Part shown: positions 33,652-42,912 of the stretch, one piece after another
Numbering within the stretch: the first letter of the stretch is position 1
Layout: every line of letters begins with the position of its first letter
Virus record (IMG/VR): IMGVR_UViG_3300006790_000029
Location: 1 to 48,947 of that record
Reading direction: 5' to 3' (one strand)
Source of the DNA: a virus
Length of the DNA stretch: 48,947 bases
Notes under the pieces: model-generated
Seen by the model: the letters and a program-made list of their open reading frames with translations, nothing else
The model's database searches: none
Told to the model about the DNA's origin: nothing
Program-made: the position numbers and the translations under genes

Positions 33652-35177
33652 TACGCAGTTCTAACGTATGCAACACCACCAGCTACTTGGAATCCACCAA
33701 CTGGTACTGATGTGTCTGTTGTGTCAAGAGTATTTTTAACAGATTGTAATGCAATCCTTGCTCCATCAGAAGGCAAAGCTTGAGAAGAACTTGTTCCAAC
33801 TTTCCAAGCTGCGGCAGAATTATCATAAAACAATGCGGCATTATCTCCACTTGTTCCACGCTCTACAACGAAACCAGCATCAACACCAGCGTTATTGCCT
33901 AAATCACTATTTAATATAAGTGTATTATCTGCAATCTCTAATGTTTCAGTAGCAGTAGTTATTGTTTGACCACTTACTGTTAAGTCACCACCTACTGTTA
34001 CATTTCCAGTAGTAGTTACAGTAGCAAAGTCTACATCAGCAGTTGTTGCTACATCTTGACCAATAGCTACTGAATTAGCGGCTACTGTTACACCTGTTCC
34101 AGCTCCAACATTTATTGTTCTATTTGCAGAAAAATCTCCACCACCAGTTAAACCATTTCCAGCACTTATGCTTCTACTACTTGAAACAAAATTAGCATCA
34201 TTATTAAAAAATGAAACAGGAATATCTCCAAAATATGCTTGTTTTTCAGCACTAGCAGAATCATCATAAACGATAATTGCGTCAGCCTCATTTTCAGCAC
34301 TTCCACTTTGCCAACTACTTACTTGTCCTAAACCACCAAGATTTAAAGTAATATTTCCACTAGATGTTACTGTACCACTAAGACCAGTTCCAGTTCCTAC
34401 AGAAGTAACTGTACCTGTATTAGTTGTATATCCAGCTCCATTTGTGATAGCGTTGTTGTTTAAAGATATGTTTGCACTTCCATCAAAACTAACTCCAGCT
34501 ATAGTTCTAGCAGTAGATAAAGTATTTGCAGAACCTACTGTTACAGCACTAGCTAATTTTTTATGTTGTGCAGAACCACCATCTAAAACTACAAGTGAAT
34601 CTGCTGAGTCATCAAAAGTAGCAGTCATATTAGTTAATTCTGTAAGGTCAACAGAAACACTGCTTGAACCAACATCTATTAATGTTCCAGCACCAACTGC
34701 TAAACTTACAGAACCTGAATCTCCACCGCCTGATAATCCATTACCAGCTGATACACCAGTAATATCTCCAGCTTCAACCCATCTCATGTCTCCAGCAGTA
34801 TTATTCCAAGATAACAAATATCCATCTGTACCTGAACCTACATCATTACCTGTAGCTAATTCTGCGGCACCTACTGCATCATCTGCTATTTTTACTTGAG
34901 TAATTGCATTAGATGCTATATGGGCGGCATCAATACTGCCATCTACATAATGCTCAGAATCAATAGAGTCATCTGCTATATTACTCCCATCTACTACATC
35001 TGCTGCTAGTGTTGATGAAATGCTTATACCAGCACTTCCGTTAAAATTTGCAGAACCAGTTATATCACCTGAAACTGCAATTGCTCTTGCTGTTGTTAAT
35101 GTGGCTGCTGAACCTGTTGTACTTTGAGCGATAGTATCATCGGCACTCTCAGTAACCACCTTCTTAAATGTTGCCAT
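33651..35177 (-). CDS. tail fibre/virion appendage protein, 508 aa
   Basis: Low-complexity, Gly/Ser/Thr/Ala-rich beta protein: MATFKKVVTESADDTIAQ at the start, a segment with NIADDSIDSEHYV near residue 66 that is nearly identical to part of the 437-residue fibre, then repeats such as SAGNGLSGGGD and SAGNGLTGGGD, and TTTGNVTVGGDLTVSG. Composition and repeats are those of trimeric beta-helical fibres. The C-terminus (ALPSDGARIALQSVKNTLD; GGVAYVRTA) may be a virion-attachment or tip domain. Strong AAGGAGTAATAA precedes the ATG. Confidence 0.75.
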   Translation of the reverse strand: MATFKKVVTESADDTIAQSTTGSAATLTTARAIAVSGDITGSANFNGSAGISISSTLAADVVDGSNIADDSIDSEHYVDGSIDAAHIASNAITQVKIADDAVGAAELATGNDVGSGTDGYLLSWNNTAGDMRWVEAGDITGVSAGNGLSGGGDSGSVSLAVGAGTLIDVGSSSVSVDLTELTNMTATFDDSADSLVVLDGGSAQHKKLASAVTVGSANTLSTARTIAGVSFDGSANISLNNNAITNGAGYTTNTGTVTSVGTGTGLSGTVTSSGNITLNLGGLGQVSSWQSGSAENEADAIIVYDDSASAEKQAYFGDIPVSFFNNDANFVSSSRSISAGNGLTGGGDFSANRTINVGAGTGVTVAANSVAIGQDVATTADVDFATVTTTGNVTVGGDLTVSGQTITTATETLEIADNTLILNSDLGNNAGVDAGFVVERGTSGDNAALFYDNSAAAWKVGTSSSQALPSDGARIALQSVKNTLDTTDTSVPVGGFQVAGGVAYVRTA

Positions 35178-35207
35178 TTATTACTCCTTTATTTTATTGT
35201 TGATGGT

Positions 35208-35984
35208 TTATGATGGCTTCGCCACAAAAACTTCACCATCTTTATTAACTATATCACCATTGCTAGGATTACTAGGCAAAGCAGTTACGCTTTGAAACCT
35301 AATTGTACCATCTTCCTTAGCTTTAAGTAATTCTTTTGTATCTTTCTTTAAAATAACTTCTGTATCTGTTAAAGAAACTTTACCTTTTGTCCCATCGCCT
35401 TTTACTAATTGATCTGTAGAATCAGGGTCAAGAATCATTGTATTAGTACCACTATTTAAAGTAATTGTACCTTTCATAACGACATCTGTCATTATATCTA
35501 ATTTATTACCAAATGTAGCAGAATTATCATCTAACAAACGAAATACTGTATAATATGTATCGTCTGTTTGGTTTCTTAATTGTATTGTATCAAACTTTAC
35601 ATCATCAGCAGTAATGTCATCTAAAGTTAAATCACCAGTTACTGTTAAATTTCCAGCTACAGTAGCATCACCACTTAATGATAAGTCTACTGCTGAGACA
35701 TCGCCACTTACTGTTAAATCATTTCCTATTGTTGTTATAGATAATGTTCCAGCAGTTAACGTACCACTAACAGATAAATTTCCTGTTACACTTGTATTAC
35801 CAGTAATTGTAGTTGCTCCTATAATATCTAAAGTATCAGTACCTAGATATAACGGACTTCCTATACCTTCACCATCGAATACTCTTTTAGCAGTACTTTC
35901 TAAACCTTGATTAGGCGTAGAACCATGTACTGTAAGTAAATCTTTGTATGTATTACTCGGTCTTTTTCCAGCGAGTGAAGCCAT
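35208..35984 (-). CDS. tail fibre-like structural protein, 258 aa
   Basis: The N-terminus (MASLAGKRPSNTYKDLLTV, then GSTPNQGLESTAKRVFDGEG) resembles the virion-anchoring ends of marine phage fibres. The middle is a short beta-repeat (TTITGNTSVTGNLSVSGTLT; GDATVAGNLTVTGDL), similar in style to the repeats of the 508-residue fibre. The end is charged (KEDGTIRFQSVT; VFVAKPS). Probably a baseplate/fibre base or short fibre. Confidence 0.7.
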   Translation of the reverse strand: MASLAGKRPSNTYKDLLTVHGSTPNQGLESTAKRVFDGEGIGSPLYLGTDTLDIIGATTITGNTSVTGNLSVSGTLTAGTLSITTIGNDLTVSGDVSAVDLSLSGDATVAGNLTVTGDLTLDDITADDVKFDTIQLRNQTDDTYYTVFRLLDDNSATFGNKLDIMTDVVMKGTITLNSGTNTMILDPDSTDQLVKGDGTKGKVSLTDTEVILKKDTKELLKAKEDGTIRFQSVTALPSNPSNGDIVNKDGEVFVAKPS

Positions 35985-35998
35985 ATTAAATTACCTTT

Positions 35999-36256
35999 CT
36001 AATATAAAAATACTACGTCAGCAGAACTTGATTTAGTAGCACATATATTATATGTATGTCCTTTTAATAAATGAAAAGCTACTACTTTTCCAGCAACAGT
36101 AAGATTTACATTTGCAGAAGTTCCTTTCATATGAACTGCTCTGCAAGCATCATTACCATTAGTTGTGTCAGCAGCAACTGCTTTTACAAAAGGTGCTACA
36201 CTTTCCTGTACTGCGAAATCGTTTAAGCCTTTATTTCCATAATCTATTAGACCCAT
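35999..36256 (-). CDS. small virion-region protein, 85 aa
   Basis: GGAGAAATT precedes the ATG at 36256. The product is beta-rich and neutral (KAVAADTTNGNDACRAVHM; VAGKVVAFHLLKGHTYN). It lies between a neck protein and a fibre. It resembles small capsid- or fibre-associated proteins, but no family is certain. Confidence 0.6.
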   Translation of the reverse strand: MGLIDYGNKGLNDFAVQESVAPFVKAVAADTTNGNDACRAVHMKGTSANVNLTVAGKVVAFHLLKGHTYNICATKSSSADVVFLY

Positions 36257-36266
36257 AATTTCTCCT

Positions 36267-36641
36267 TTATTTTATAGCTGTAACGCCATGAGGCATTATT
36301 ATTCTAGGACCACCATTTCTATCTCTAGAATAAGTCATTACTTTCTTTTTAAACTCTCTCATATGAAACTGTCTTTTATCATAATCACCAAGTTGTTCAA
36401 ATTGTTTTGCTTTTACATATTCAACAAGAGCAAGGGCAAGTGATTCATCCATTGGTATTTCGGATGATTCGGATGTAGGGGCATCAGGTACTTTTGTAAA
36501 TCTTACTAACAATCCATTAGTAATGTCAGAAGTTACACTATCAAATTTACCTGTTTCTTTATTTTGTTCCAAGATACCAATATTACCACCTTCTACATAA
36601 TATCCGTATTTTGTATCATTAATTCTTAGTGGTTCACTCAT
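36267..36641 (-). CDS. virion-region protein, 124 aa
   Basis: The gene overlaps the upstream 94-residue gene by 4 bases. The product has a beta-rich N-terminus (RINDTKYGYYVEGGNIGIL) and a helical C-terminus with a YVKAKQFEQLGDYDKRQFHM segment. Position after connector-type genes suggests a neck or head-completion role; inferred only. Confidence 0.55.
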   Translation of the reverse strand: MSEPLRINDTKYGYYVEGGNIGILEQNKETGKFDSVTSDITNGLLVRFTKVPDAPTSESSEIPMDESLALALVEYVKAKQFEQLGDYDKRQFHMREFKKKVMTYSRDRNGGPRIIMPHGVTAIK

Positions 36642-36922
36642 GTTTGATCCTTATCTACACTTACGCTTCCAACTACTCTTCCAATATTGTGATAAATTCC
36701 ATCATCAGTGTCTAATATTGAAACATTTAAAACTTTTACTATTCCAGATATATCATCATCAGATAAAGCATAGTATCGTTGGTCTTTCACTAAATTAGCT
36801 TTTGCAATATTTACAGACTCTTCAATCATACTATTTATTTCACGCATACCATCATTAATATATGCTTTAGTAAATCCAAAGTTAGTTGTGCCAACTCTTT
36901 CCATTAATTCTTTTACTTTCAT
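36638..36922 (-). CDS. putative head-tail connector protein, 94 aa
   Basis: The opening VKELMERVGTTNFGFTKAYI and DGMREINSMIEESV resembles the N-terminal helices of tail-tube A/gp4-type adaptor proteins that sit under the portal, but the protein is shorter than T7 gp11 or P22 gp4. It starts in an ATGA overlap with the 55-residue gene. Function inferred from position. Confidence 0.5.
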   Translation of the reverse strand: MKVKELMERVGTTNFGFTKAYINDGMREINSMIEESVNIAKANLVKDQRYYALSDDDISGIVKVLNVSILDTDDGIYHNIGRVVGSVSVDKDQT

Positions 36923-37086
36923 ATTTCATCCCAATTTTGTAATACTAAATCATCCCAATTTAATAAACCTAAATCTTGTTTTGACCCATAAAATAAATAT
37001 CTTGTAATACTATATGTAGTTGTTGCATCTGTACTAGTGCTAGAATAAGAAGTTGTTGGCTCTATTTGTATTTCAGTCCAGCTCAT
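36919..37086 (-). CDS. small virion-region protein, 55 aa
   Basis: The ATG overlaps the upstream stop (TAATG) and the stop overlaps the next ATG (ATGA), filling an otherwise empty 163-base gap. The product is Thr/Ser-rich at first (TTSYSSTSTDATTTYS) and ends in two WD-type turns (NWDDLVLQNWDEI). Similar short proteins occur between head and tail genes in phages. Function unknown. Confidence 0.6.
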   Translation of the reverse strand: MSWTEIQIEPTTSYSSTSTDATTTYSITRYLFYGSKQDLGLLNWDDLVLQNWDEI

Positions 37087-37943
37087 TATTCACTTCTTTC
37101 TTGTTGTTGTGATTGTTTCATGTATGGTAAAAACATTTTTTCGTATCTATCTTTTAACAATAATAATCTTTCTGTCATCCATTTATAATCAACTTTACTT
37201 TCTTCAATAGTTTGAGCATACCAAGTTAAATATGCTTTTATTTTTTCTATTTGAGCAGAAGCTAATTCTAAATCTTCTTCATTATTTATTAAATCTCTTA
37301 ATCTAGCAAAATAATTATCTGGGTTACTTAACTCAGCATTAGTTGGTGCATTAATATCACTAATTTCACTACCATCTTGTGCCAAGTCTCCTAAACTATC
37401 TATATCCCCAGCAGTTTTCTTTTCAGCCATTTTTTCTATTAAAGTATTCATAGAAGCATGACAAACAACCATAGGGTACATACCACTTGGAAAATTAGCT
37501 ATCGCTCCATCGCCATCTGATAATCCTGAAACTTGACCATAAACAACTTTTGTAACTGATATAAAATTTTCAGTTGTTGTTTCAGGGAATACAGTAATTT
37601 TACTATTACTTCTTATAAATCTTGGATATTCTGCTGTAGCTTTATTTAAGCTATCGTCATCTAATAAATCAGCTTCTAAGCTAGAGGGTGCTTCACTACA
37701 TGTTCTATACACAGAACCTTCTCTTCTAGCTACTTTAAAAATCATATTATTATCTGTAATTGTAACAAATCCTTCACCCGATGAATTATTTACATTTGCA
37801 CTAAACATGTGCATCATCTCAGGATTTATTCTTGCAAGTTTATTTATAACGTCTTTAACCGCATTATCCATATGTGTAGCAGTACTTTCACTATTAGAAA
37901 TTAGACCTGCCATATCTGCTATTTGATTATTCCATGTTGCCAT
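37086..37943 (-). CDS. virion protein, probable connector/neck, 285 aa
   Basis: A strong CTAAGGAGTTTATT precedes the ATG. The protein mixes helices and beta strands (AVKDVINKLARINPEMMHMF; YPRFIRSNSKITVFPETT) and ends with a long helix and Gln-rich tail (MKQSQQQERSE). The position directly after the capsid gene, and before small neck genes, suggests a head-tail joining or collar protein. No certain family. Confidence 0.55.
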   Translation of the reverse strand: MATWNNQIADMAGLISNSESTATHMDNAVKDVINKLARINPEMMHMFSANVNNSSGEGFVTITDNNMIFKVARREGSVYRTCSEAPSSLEADLLDDDSLNKATAEYPRFIRSNSKITVFPETTTENFISVTKVVYGQVSGLSDGDGAIANFPSGMYPMVVCHASMNTLIEKMAEKKTAGDIDSLGDLAQDGSEISDINAPTNAELSNPDNYFARLRDLINNEEDLELASAQIEKIKAYLTWYAQTIEESKVDYKWMTERLLLLKDRYEKMFLPYMKQSQQQERSE

Positions 37944-37962
37944 AATAAACTCCTTAGTTGAG

Positions 37963-37982
37963 TGAGGGGATTGCTCCCCTCA
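37963..37982 (-). other. perfect intercistronic hairpin after the capsid gene
   Basis: TGAGGGGA (37963-37970) pairs with TCCCCTCA (37975-37982) around TTGC, and flanking GTTG/CAAC extend it. No T-run follows in either direction. Lying just after the capsid gene, it may block 3' exonucleases or partly reduce read-through, raising capsid mRNA relative to downstream genes. Confidence 0.6.
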
Positions 37983-38002
37983 AACAACATTATAAGGTTA
38001 GG

Positions 38003-39541
38003 TTACTTCCAAACCGCATGAGCTTCAGGCATATTGCACTGTAGACCAGCCTCAGTTTGAATGAGGTCGATTCTTCTGTCTTTACCTGTATTCTCAAGTG
38101 ACTGAACTCCAACATAAATCGCAGTATCACGATTTACACCATTTCCAGCTAATGGTCTGTACTTAACATGCTGCATGTTTACAGCAACAATTGAAGCACC
38201 AGCTTGACCACCATCTAAATGGATGTTACGAGTAATGTTCATGTCTCCATAAGGAGTAGAGATTTTAGCAATATCTAAACCAAACTGCTTATATTTGCTA
38301 ATCATAGCCATATCAGCACGACCTAGTTTATTACTAGAGTTACCTACTTCTAATAGATTTTGAGACATATAACCACTTATCTTATGTAACCAGTTATAAA
38401 CTGCAGTACTACACATAAAAAGAGTAGCATTTGCATTGTTATAACGAGGGTCTAAGAAATCGCTCATATCTTCAAGAAAATCATCTTGAGACTTAGTTTC
38501 ATCCCAAGAAAAGATATTACCTTCTTGAAGAACAAAGTCTATGATACCTTGAGTATAACCAATTGAAGAAGTTGCATCGTATGAACCACGACCAAACAAT
38601 AATGCTTGTTCAATGTCGTACTTATGTTCAACAAGTTTATTCTTCCATATTCTTGCCCACTCATCTGGAACAAGTTTAAGAGCAGTAGCTCTTGCAGTGT
38701 TAGTCATCTGACAAGTAGTCTTAAAGATTTGAGTATATCCAGTACGAACTTTGTATGGACTATCTTTATAAGAACTTGGGAATGAACTACCTTCAGCAAA
38801 AGCAGAACCTGAAGCATAAACTTTATTAGCTTCAAGAGCACTTGCAGTTAGTGTCCAAGCACTACCATAAGATTGTCCTTTAAATACAGGAATCTTATCA
38901 CCAGCACCTTCACAACCACGAACTACTTTAACTCCAACCATTATAGCATCTGTATCATCAGTTCCTGTAACAGGGTCTGCAATAACTCTAACAACTATAT
39001 AGTCATCATGTGATTTAGCATCATCTTCATTACTAGCTACAATATCAACTGGAATCTTTAATAATTGATCTTTAAGAATCCAAATTGGCTTTGTACCACT
39101 AGCACCGATTGCAATTGCAGTTTGACCAAGTATGCTTTGTACATTTCCAGCAGATTTAAAATCACTTTCTAGTTTTAATGCAAAAACTTGACCAGCAACA
39201 AATTCACTTTCAGCTAACTGAGTTACAGCATAAGCACTATCAGCGGCACTAGGAGCACCACTAGCATAGTCTGCATCGTGTCCAACTACATAAGCATATC
39301 TCTTATGAAAGCTATGTCTTTCTTCTGTTGATTTAAACTCAGGGTCGTCAGTTGCTTCACTTGCAACTTGTGATACGAACCTAAAAAATGGGGTTTGGTC
39401 AATAGCTAACTCCGATACGGATGAACCAAAGTTATATCGTCTTCGTAAGTCACCAATCTTTGATTGATTGGTAGTAAGCGAAGAATCGCCGTCAGCTGTA
39501 ATTTGACCTAGATTTGATAGATTAAACGGATTGTCTGCCAT
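38003..39541 (-). CDS. major capsid protein, 512 aa
   Basis: It follows a scaffold-like gene and the portal in the usual head-gene order. The start (MADNPFNLSNLGQITADG) and a region with SVSELAIDQTPFFRFVSQVA are typical of HK97-fold capsids that lack a processing peptide. It has the strongest expression signal of the head genes (AAAAGGAGATTATA) and codon use richer in C-ending codons than its neighbours. It forms the icosahedral shell. Assignment rests on order, size and composition rather than a diagnostic motif. Confidence 0.8.
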   Translation of the reverse strand: MADNPFNLSNLGQITADGDSSLTTNQSKIGDLRRRYNFGSSVSELAIDQTPFFRFVSQVASEATDDPEFKSTEERHSFHKRYAYVVGHDADYASGAPSAADSAYAVTQLAESEFVAGQVFALKLESDFKSAGNVQSILGQTAIAIGASGTKPIWILKDQLLKIPVDIVASNEDDAKSHDDYIVVRVIADPVTGTDDTDAIMVGVKVVRGCEGAGDKIPVFKGQSYGSAWTLTASALEANKVYASGSAFAEGSSFPSSYKDSPYKVRTGYTQIFKTTCQMTNTARATALKLVPDEWARIWKNKLVEHKYDIEQALLFGRGSYDATSSIGYTQGIIDFVLQEGNIFSWDETKSQDDFLEDMSDFLDPRYNNANATLFMCSTAVYNWLHKISGYMSQNLLEVGNSSNKLGRADMAMISKYKQFGLDIAKISTPYGDMNITRNIHLDGGQAGASIVAVNMQHVKYRPLAGNGVNRDTAIYVGVQSLENTGKDRRIDLIQTEAGLQCNMPEAHAVWK

Positions 39542-39568
39542 TATAATCTCCTTTTCTTATTATCTTAA

Positions 39569-40459
39569 TTATCCGAAAAGATTATCAACTCCATTATCTA
39601 GATTTTTGATAGCATCTAATATTGCCTTATTAGGGTCTTTTTTAACTGGAGGAGTATTTACATTACTATTACTAGTAGGTATATCTCTTACAGTTTTCAT
39701 CTGATTCAACATATCTGTTCTGGTTGCATTACTAACATTAGATGAAATCTTATCACGATTTTTCATAAAATAAATATCTTCATATGTCATCTTATGATTA
39801 TTCGCCCAATCCATCATTTCGTCAAATTCATCGCTTGTTACATTCATCTTGCTTCTAAAAGCTTCAGCGTCTTTTGATTGCTGTTGTTGTTGTGCAATCT
39901 GTTGATTTCGCTCTTTTTCTGCTCCAAGTATTGTATTGACTTTTTGTGATACTGCATTATCCATAACAGAATTAAAGTACTTAGCTGAATCACTATTAGG
40001 TACTGACAAAGCATCTTCCATACTGAAGTCAAAATCTTCAGGAAGGTCTAGATTATCTGCAGTTGTCTTTCCGTTAATTAAGTAGTCTTTAACTGTTTCT
40101 ACCAAGCCTTCATCCTCATTCATACGATTAAGGATGGGCATAAAAGGTTGAATTTCATCAAGTTGTGCTTTCATTTTTTGAGCTTCTCTTGAGGAATCCT
40201 TATACCTTTTCTCGTAATCCACATATTGTTGTTCAGAGTCAGGGTTACCTTGTGAAGGAGCCTGAGTTACCGATTCTTCTACTTGTGGTAGTTCGGACAC
40301 ATCCTCAACGATATCATCGTCTTGGATAAGTCCATTGACCTCTTGGTCTAGATCGGCAAAGAACTGGTTATCGTTGGAGCCAAAGATTGATTCTTCTACT
40401 GCTTCTTGACTTACAGTAGCTTCATCACTCTGTGGGTTTGCCATTGTTTCCATTTCCAT
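39569..40459 (-). CDS. scaffolding protein, 296 aa
   Basis: Acidic and largely unstructured at the N-terminus (QDDDIVEDVSELPQVEES), then helical with Gln-rich linker (AQQQQQSKDAEAFRSK) and a basic end (PVKKDPNKAILDAIKNLD) of the type that binds capsid. It lies directly between portal and capsid genes and overlaps the portal end by 35 bases. These are the hallmarks of tailed-phage scaffolding proteins, which guide shell assembly and then leave. AAAGGAAAGCAA precedes the first of three close ATGs. Confidence 0.8.
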   Translation of the reverse strand: MEMETMANPQSDEATVSQEAVEESIFGSNDNQFFADLDQEVNGLIQDDDIVEDVSELPQVEESVTQAPSQGNPDSEQQYVDYEKRYKDSSREAQKMKAQLDEIQPFMPILNRMNEDEGLVETVKDYLINGKTTADNLDLPEDFDFSMEDALSVPNSDSAKYFNSVMDNAVSQKVNTILGAEKERNQQIAQQQQQSKDAEAFRSKMNVTSDEFDEMMDWANNHKMTYEDIYFMKNRDKISSNVSNATRTDMLNQMKTVRDIPTSNSNVNTPPVKKDPNKAILDAIKNLDNGVDNLFG

Positions 40460-42674
40460 TTGCTTTCCTTTGTTGTTCGATTAAGCGTAATTTATCCTTA
40501 GTCATCTCTTTGTCTACCGCCATTCGTCTTTGTGTATCTTTCATCTTAACAAGAGACTCACCAACATTTTTACGCACTTCATTCTCGACTTGCATTACCT
40601 TTGCTTTAACACCTGATTGAACAAGTTGTCTTTCAAGGGTCTGCCTTATTCCCGCTTGGTCTTTTAATTGTTTCTCAAGCGAAGAAATCTTTTGTTGCAT
40701 TTGTGAATATAAAGATTTTCTTTCTGCAATCTTTTGTTTTTGCTTAACGTCTGTTTCAGCAAGAACTGCTATATCATCTACAACACCTAATTTTAATAAT
40801 TCTTTCATTTCAGCAAGATATGCCCATCTATTTAATGGTAACGTACTACCACTAATAATTCTTACATCAAACTGACTAGCACCATAATCCATAAATTTAC
40901 CTACTGCTTCACCCATATCATTATACATTGGAATATTTATCTGTACCTCTTTAGTTCCATCCTGTAAATCATTTGGCTGAACAATTCTAAATACTTTTTG
41001 TGCAGTATAAACTTTTTGAGTGTAATCTTTTAATACCTTACCACATTGTACTAATGCTGGTTCAATAGAAGATTTCATCCATTGCTTTACTCTTCTTGTA
41101 CCATATTCATCTAATGCTAACATTCCTCGATAAGTTTCAGAACCACCACTAGGATTGCCCATTGATTGACTATATATACCAGCAAGATATTCCATTTCTC
41201 TCTTACCACTTTCAACTATATTAGCAAATGAATTAGATAGTGGCATAGGTTGCACAGGACTTGGAGCTTGATAACCACTATTAACAGGTAACAAAGCACC
41301 AGGAGATGCACTATATTGTTCCCAATAATTTGTATCAATTGCACCTTCTTCGTACATCCATCTCAAACTACTTCCTAAAGATGCATTATGAACCATTAAT
41401 TGATGTGCTTTATTTATTTCTTTTTGTTTTCCAACTAATGGTGATACTGCACTTAATGGAAATGGCGTACCAGTCCATTTATATGTGAAAGGGATAATCG
41501 GGTAGTGTTCACTAGGAAGGTCTCGCTCCTTAATGAACTGGTCGCCAATCGTACAAGTAAGCTTAACAATAGTCTTATAAAATTTTATAGCATTAACAAT
41601 AAACTCTGAAGAAAGTTCATCTTTAGCTAATATATTGTATGCCTTTTCAGACATTATTTCATTTTTATTTGTAGTTAATTTAGCTTGAGCTTCACTCATT
41701 AACTTAGTAGAAAGCATTGCAAGTTCACCTTCATTCTTTTTCATCATTTTTTGCATTTCTACTTGCATACGCTCTTCTAACATTTCACCCGATTGTACAG
41801 CTTGTTTTAATTTTTGCTCCATCTCTTGCATTTGCAATTGCATTTCTTGAGAAGCTTCCTCTAACTGAACTGCTATTTGTTGTTGTGCTTGTTTTAAATC
41901 TTCTTCACTTGGAGGTATTTGTATAAAAACATTATAAAATGCTCTTTGTTCTTTTTCAAAGCATTCAATGTATTCTATAAGAGGACTATCACTACCATCA
42001 AGAGCATATGCTATATTTATATCGTTTGATTGAAAATCAGCACTTGCTACTTCATTAGGAGAGTAATTGTATTCTGTATCGCTAGTTCTTGCTTTAGTTA
42101 TTTTTGCAGTATACTCAGGATATAAATTTATTAATTGTTCTTTAGGCATTACTTTTCTAACAATCATAAAACTAGCATCTCTAAATAAAGGGTCTCTTGA
42201 TTTAGGGTCTATAAAAAGATCAAAACTATTTGGATTTTTTATTACTACTTCACCCATTCCTCTATCAGCATTAGGGTCTACATCTATCATTAGATAACCA
42301 ACGCTTTTAGTAACTGCATCATTTATAACATTAGAATAGAGGGTAGCACCATCGCTTTGAGACCAAACATAATCTGCAATGTCACTAAACACAGCAGCGA
42401 CATCAGAATCGCTACCCTCTTGTGCTATAGCCTGCCAACGAGGATTATTGGCGGTAGCGTAAAAGTTAAGCATCTCTACTACAGGAATAATTCTATTTAC
42501 TGTAAAAGTAGGCATTCCTTGTTCAGTTAATGCTTCTACTTCTTCTTTTGACAATTGATTGTCTAAGTAAAAATCATAACCTTCTTGATTTACTGTTTCC
42601 CAATCAGTTCTATATTGGTCGTTTACAGAATCGTAAAGTCTTTTTACTCTATTTGCTTTTTCTTTTTGTGTCAA
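40425..42674 (-). CDS. P22-type portal protein, 749 aa
   Basis: The length and pattern fit P22-like portals: YDFYLDNQLSKEEVEAL and PTFTVNRIIPVVEMLN at the N-terminus, PIIPFTYKWTGTPFPL then GKQKEINKAHQLMVHNASLG in the middle, and SGGSETYRGMLALDEYGTRR. It forms the 12-subunit DNA gate. Residues ~255-345 are a Gln/Glu/Met-rich coiled-coil insertion (KQAQQQIAVQLEEASQEM within it), and the C-terminus is another coiled coil, probably the barrel. It lies between the terminase group and scaffold. Confidence 0.88.
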   Translation of the reverse strand: MTQKEKANRVKRLYDSVNDQYRTDWETVNQEGYDFYLDNQLSKEEVEALTEQGMPTFTVNRIIPVVEMLNFYATANNPRWQAIAQEGSDSDVAAVFSDIADYVWSQSDGATLYSNVINDAVTKSVGYLMIDVDPNADRGMGEVVIKNPNSFDLFIDPKSRDPLFRDASFMIVRKVMPKEQLINLYPEYTAKITKARTSDTEYNYSPNEVASADFQSNDINIAYALDGSDSPLIEYIECFEKEQRAFYNVFIQIPPSEEDLKQAQQQIAVQLEEASQEMQLQMQEMEQKLKQAVQSGEMLEERMQVEMQKMMKKNEGELAMLSTKLMSEAQAKLTTNKNEIMSEKAYNILAKDELSSEFIVNAIKFYKTIVKLTCTIGDQFIKERDLPSEHYPIIPFTYKWTGTPFPLSAVSPLVGKQKEINKAHQLMVHNASLGSSLRWMYEEGAIDTNYWEQYSASPGALLPVNSGYQAPSPVQPMPLSNSFANIVESGKREMEYLAGIYSQSMGNPSGGSETYRGMLALDEYGTRRVKQWMKSSIEPALVQCGKVLKDYTQKVYTAQKVFRIVQPNDLQDGTKEVQINIPMYNDMGEAVGKFMDYGASQFDVRIISGSTLPLNRWAYLAEMKELLKLGVVDDIAVLAETDVKQKQKIAERKSLYSQMQQKISSLEKQLKDQAGIRQTLERQLVQSGVKAKVMQVENEVRKNVGESLVKMKDTQRRMAVDKEMTKDKLRLIEQQRKANGNGNNGKPTE

Positions 42675-42676
42675 AA

Positions 42677-42904
42677 TTATTTATCCTTAAATAGACCTTC
42701 TATTACATCAGCTACTAAATCAACACACTTTTCAAAAAATATCTGTTCTTTTTCTTCAGATACAAAAGGTATATCAATTTTTTCATTTATTTTATTAGCT
42801 AAGTTTTCTTGAAACTCTTCAGACTGAACCCACTCAACTGCTTGTTCTCCGAGTTTTTCAGCTTGTTGTTCTGCTAACTTTAATGCAATTAATTTTAAAC
42901 TCAT
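42677..42904 (-). CDS. small helical protein between terminase and portal, 75 aa
   Basis: The start at 42904 follows ATAGGAGAGAAA; the longer frame to 42928 overlaps the terminase end. The product is helical and amphipathic (MSLKLIALKLAEQQAEKL; VDLVADVIEGLF). Similar short genes occur between TerL and portal in other phages, but no function is established. Confidence 0.6.
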   Translation of the reverse strand: MSLKLIALKLAEQQAEKLGEQAVEWVQSEEFQENLANKINEKIDIPFVSEEKEQIFFEKCVDLVADVIEGLFKDK

Positions 42905-42912
42905 TTTCTCTC

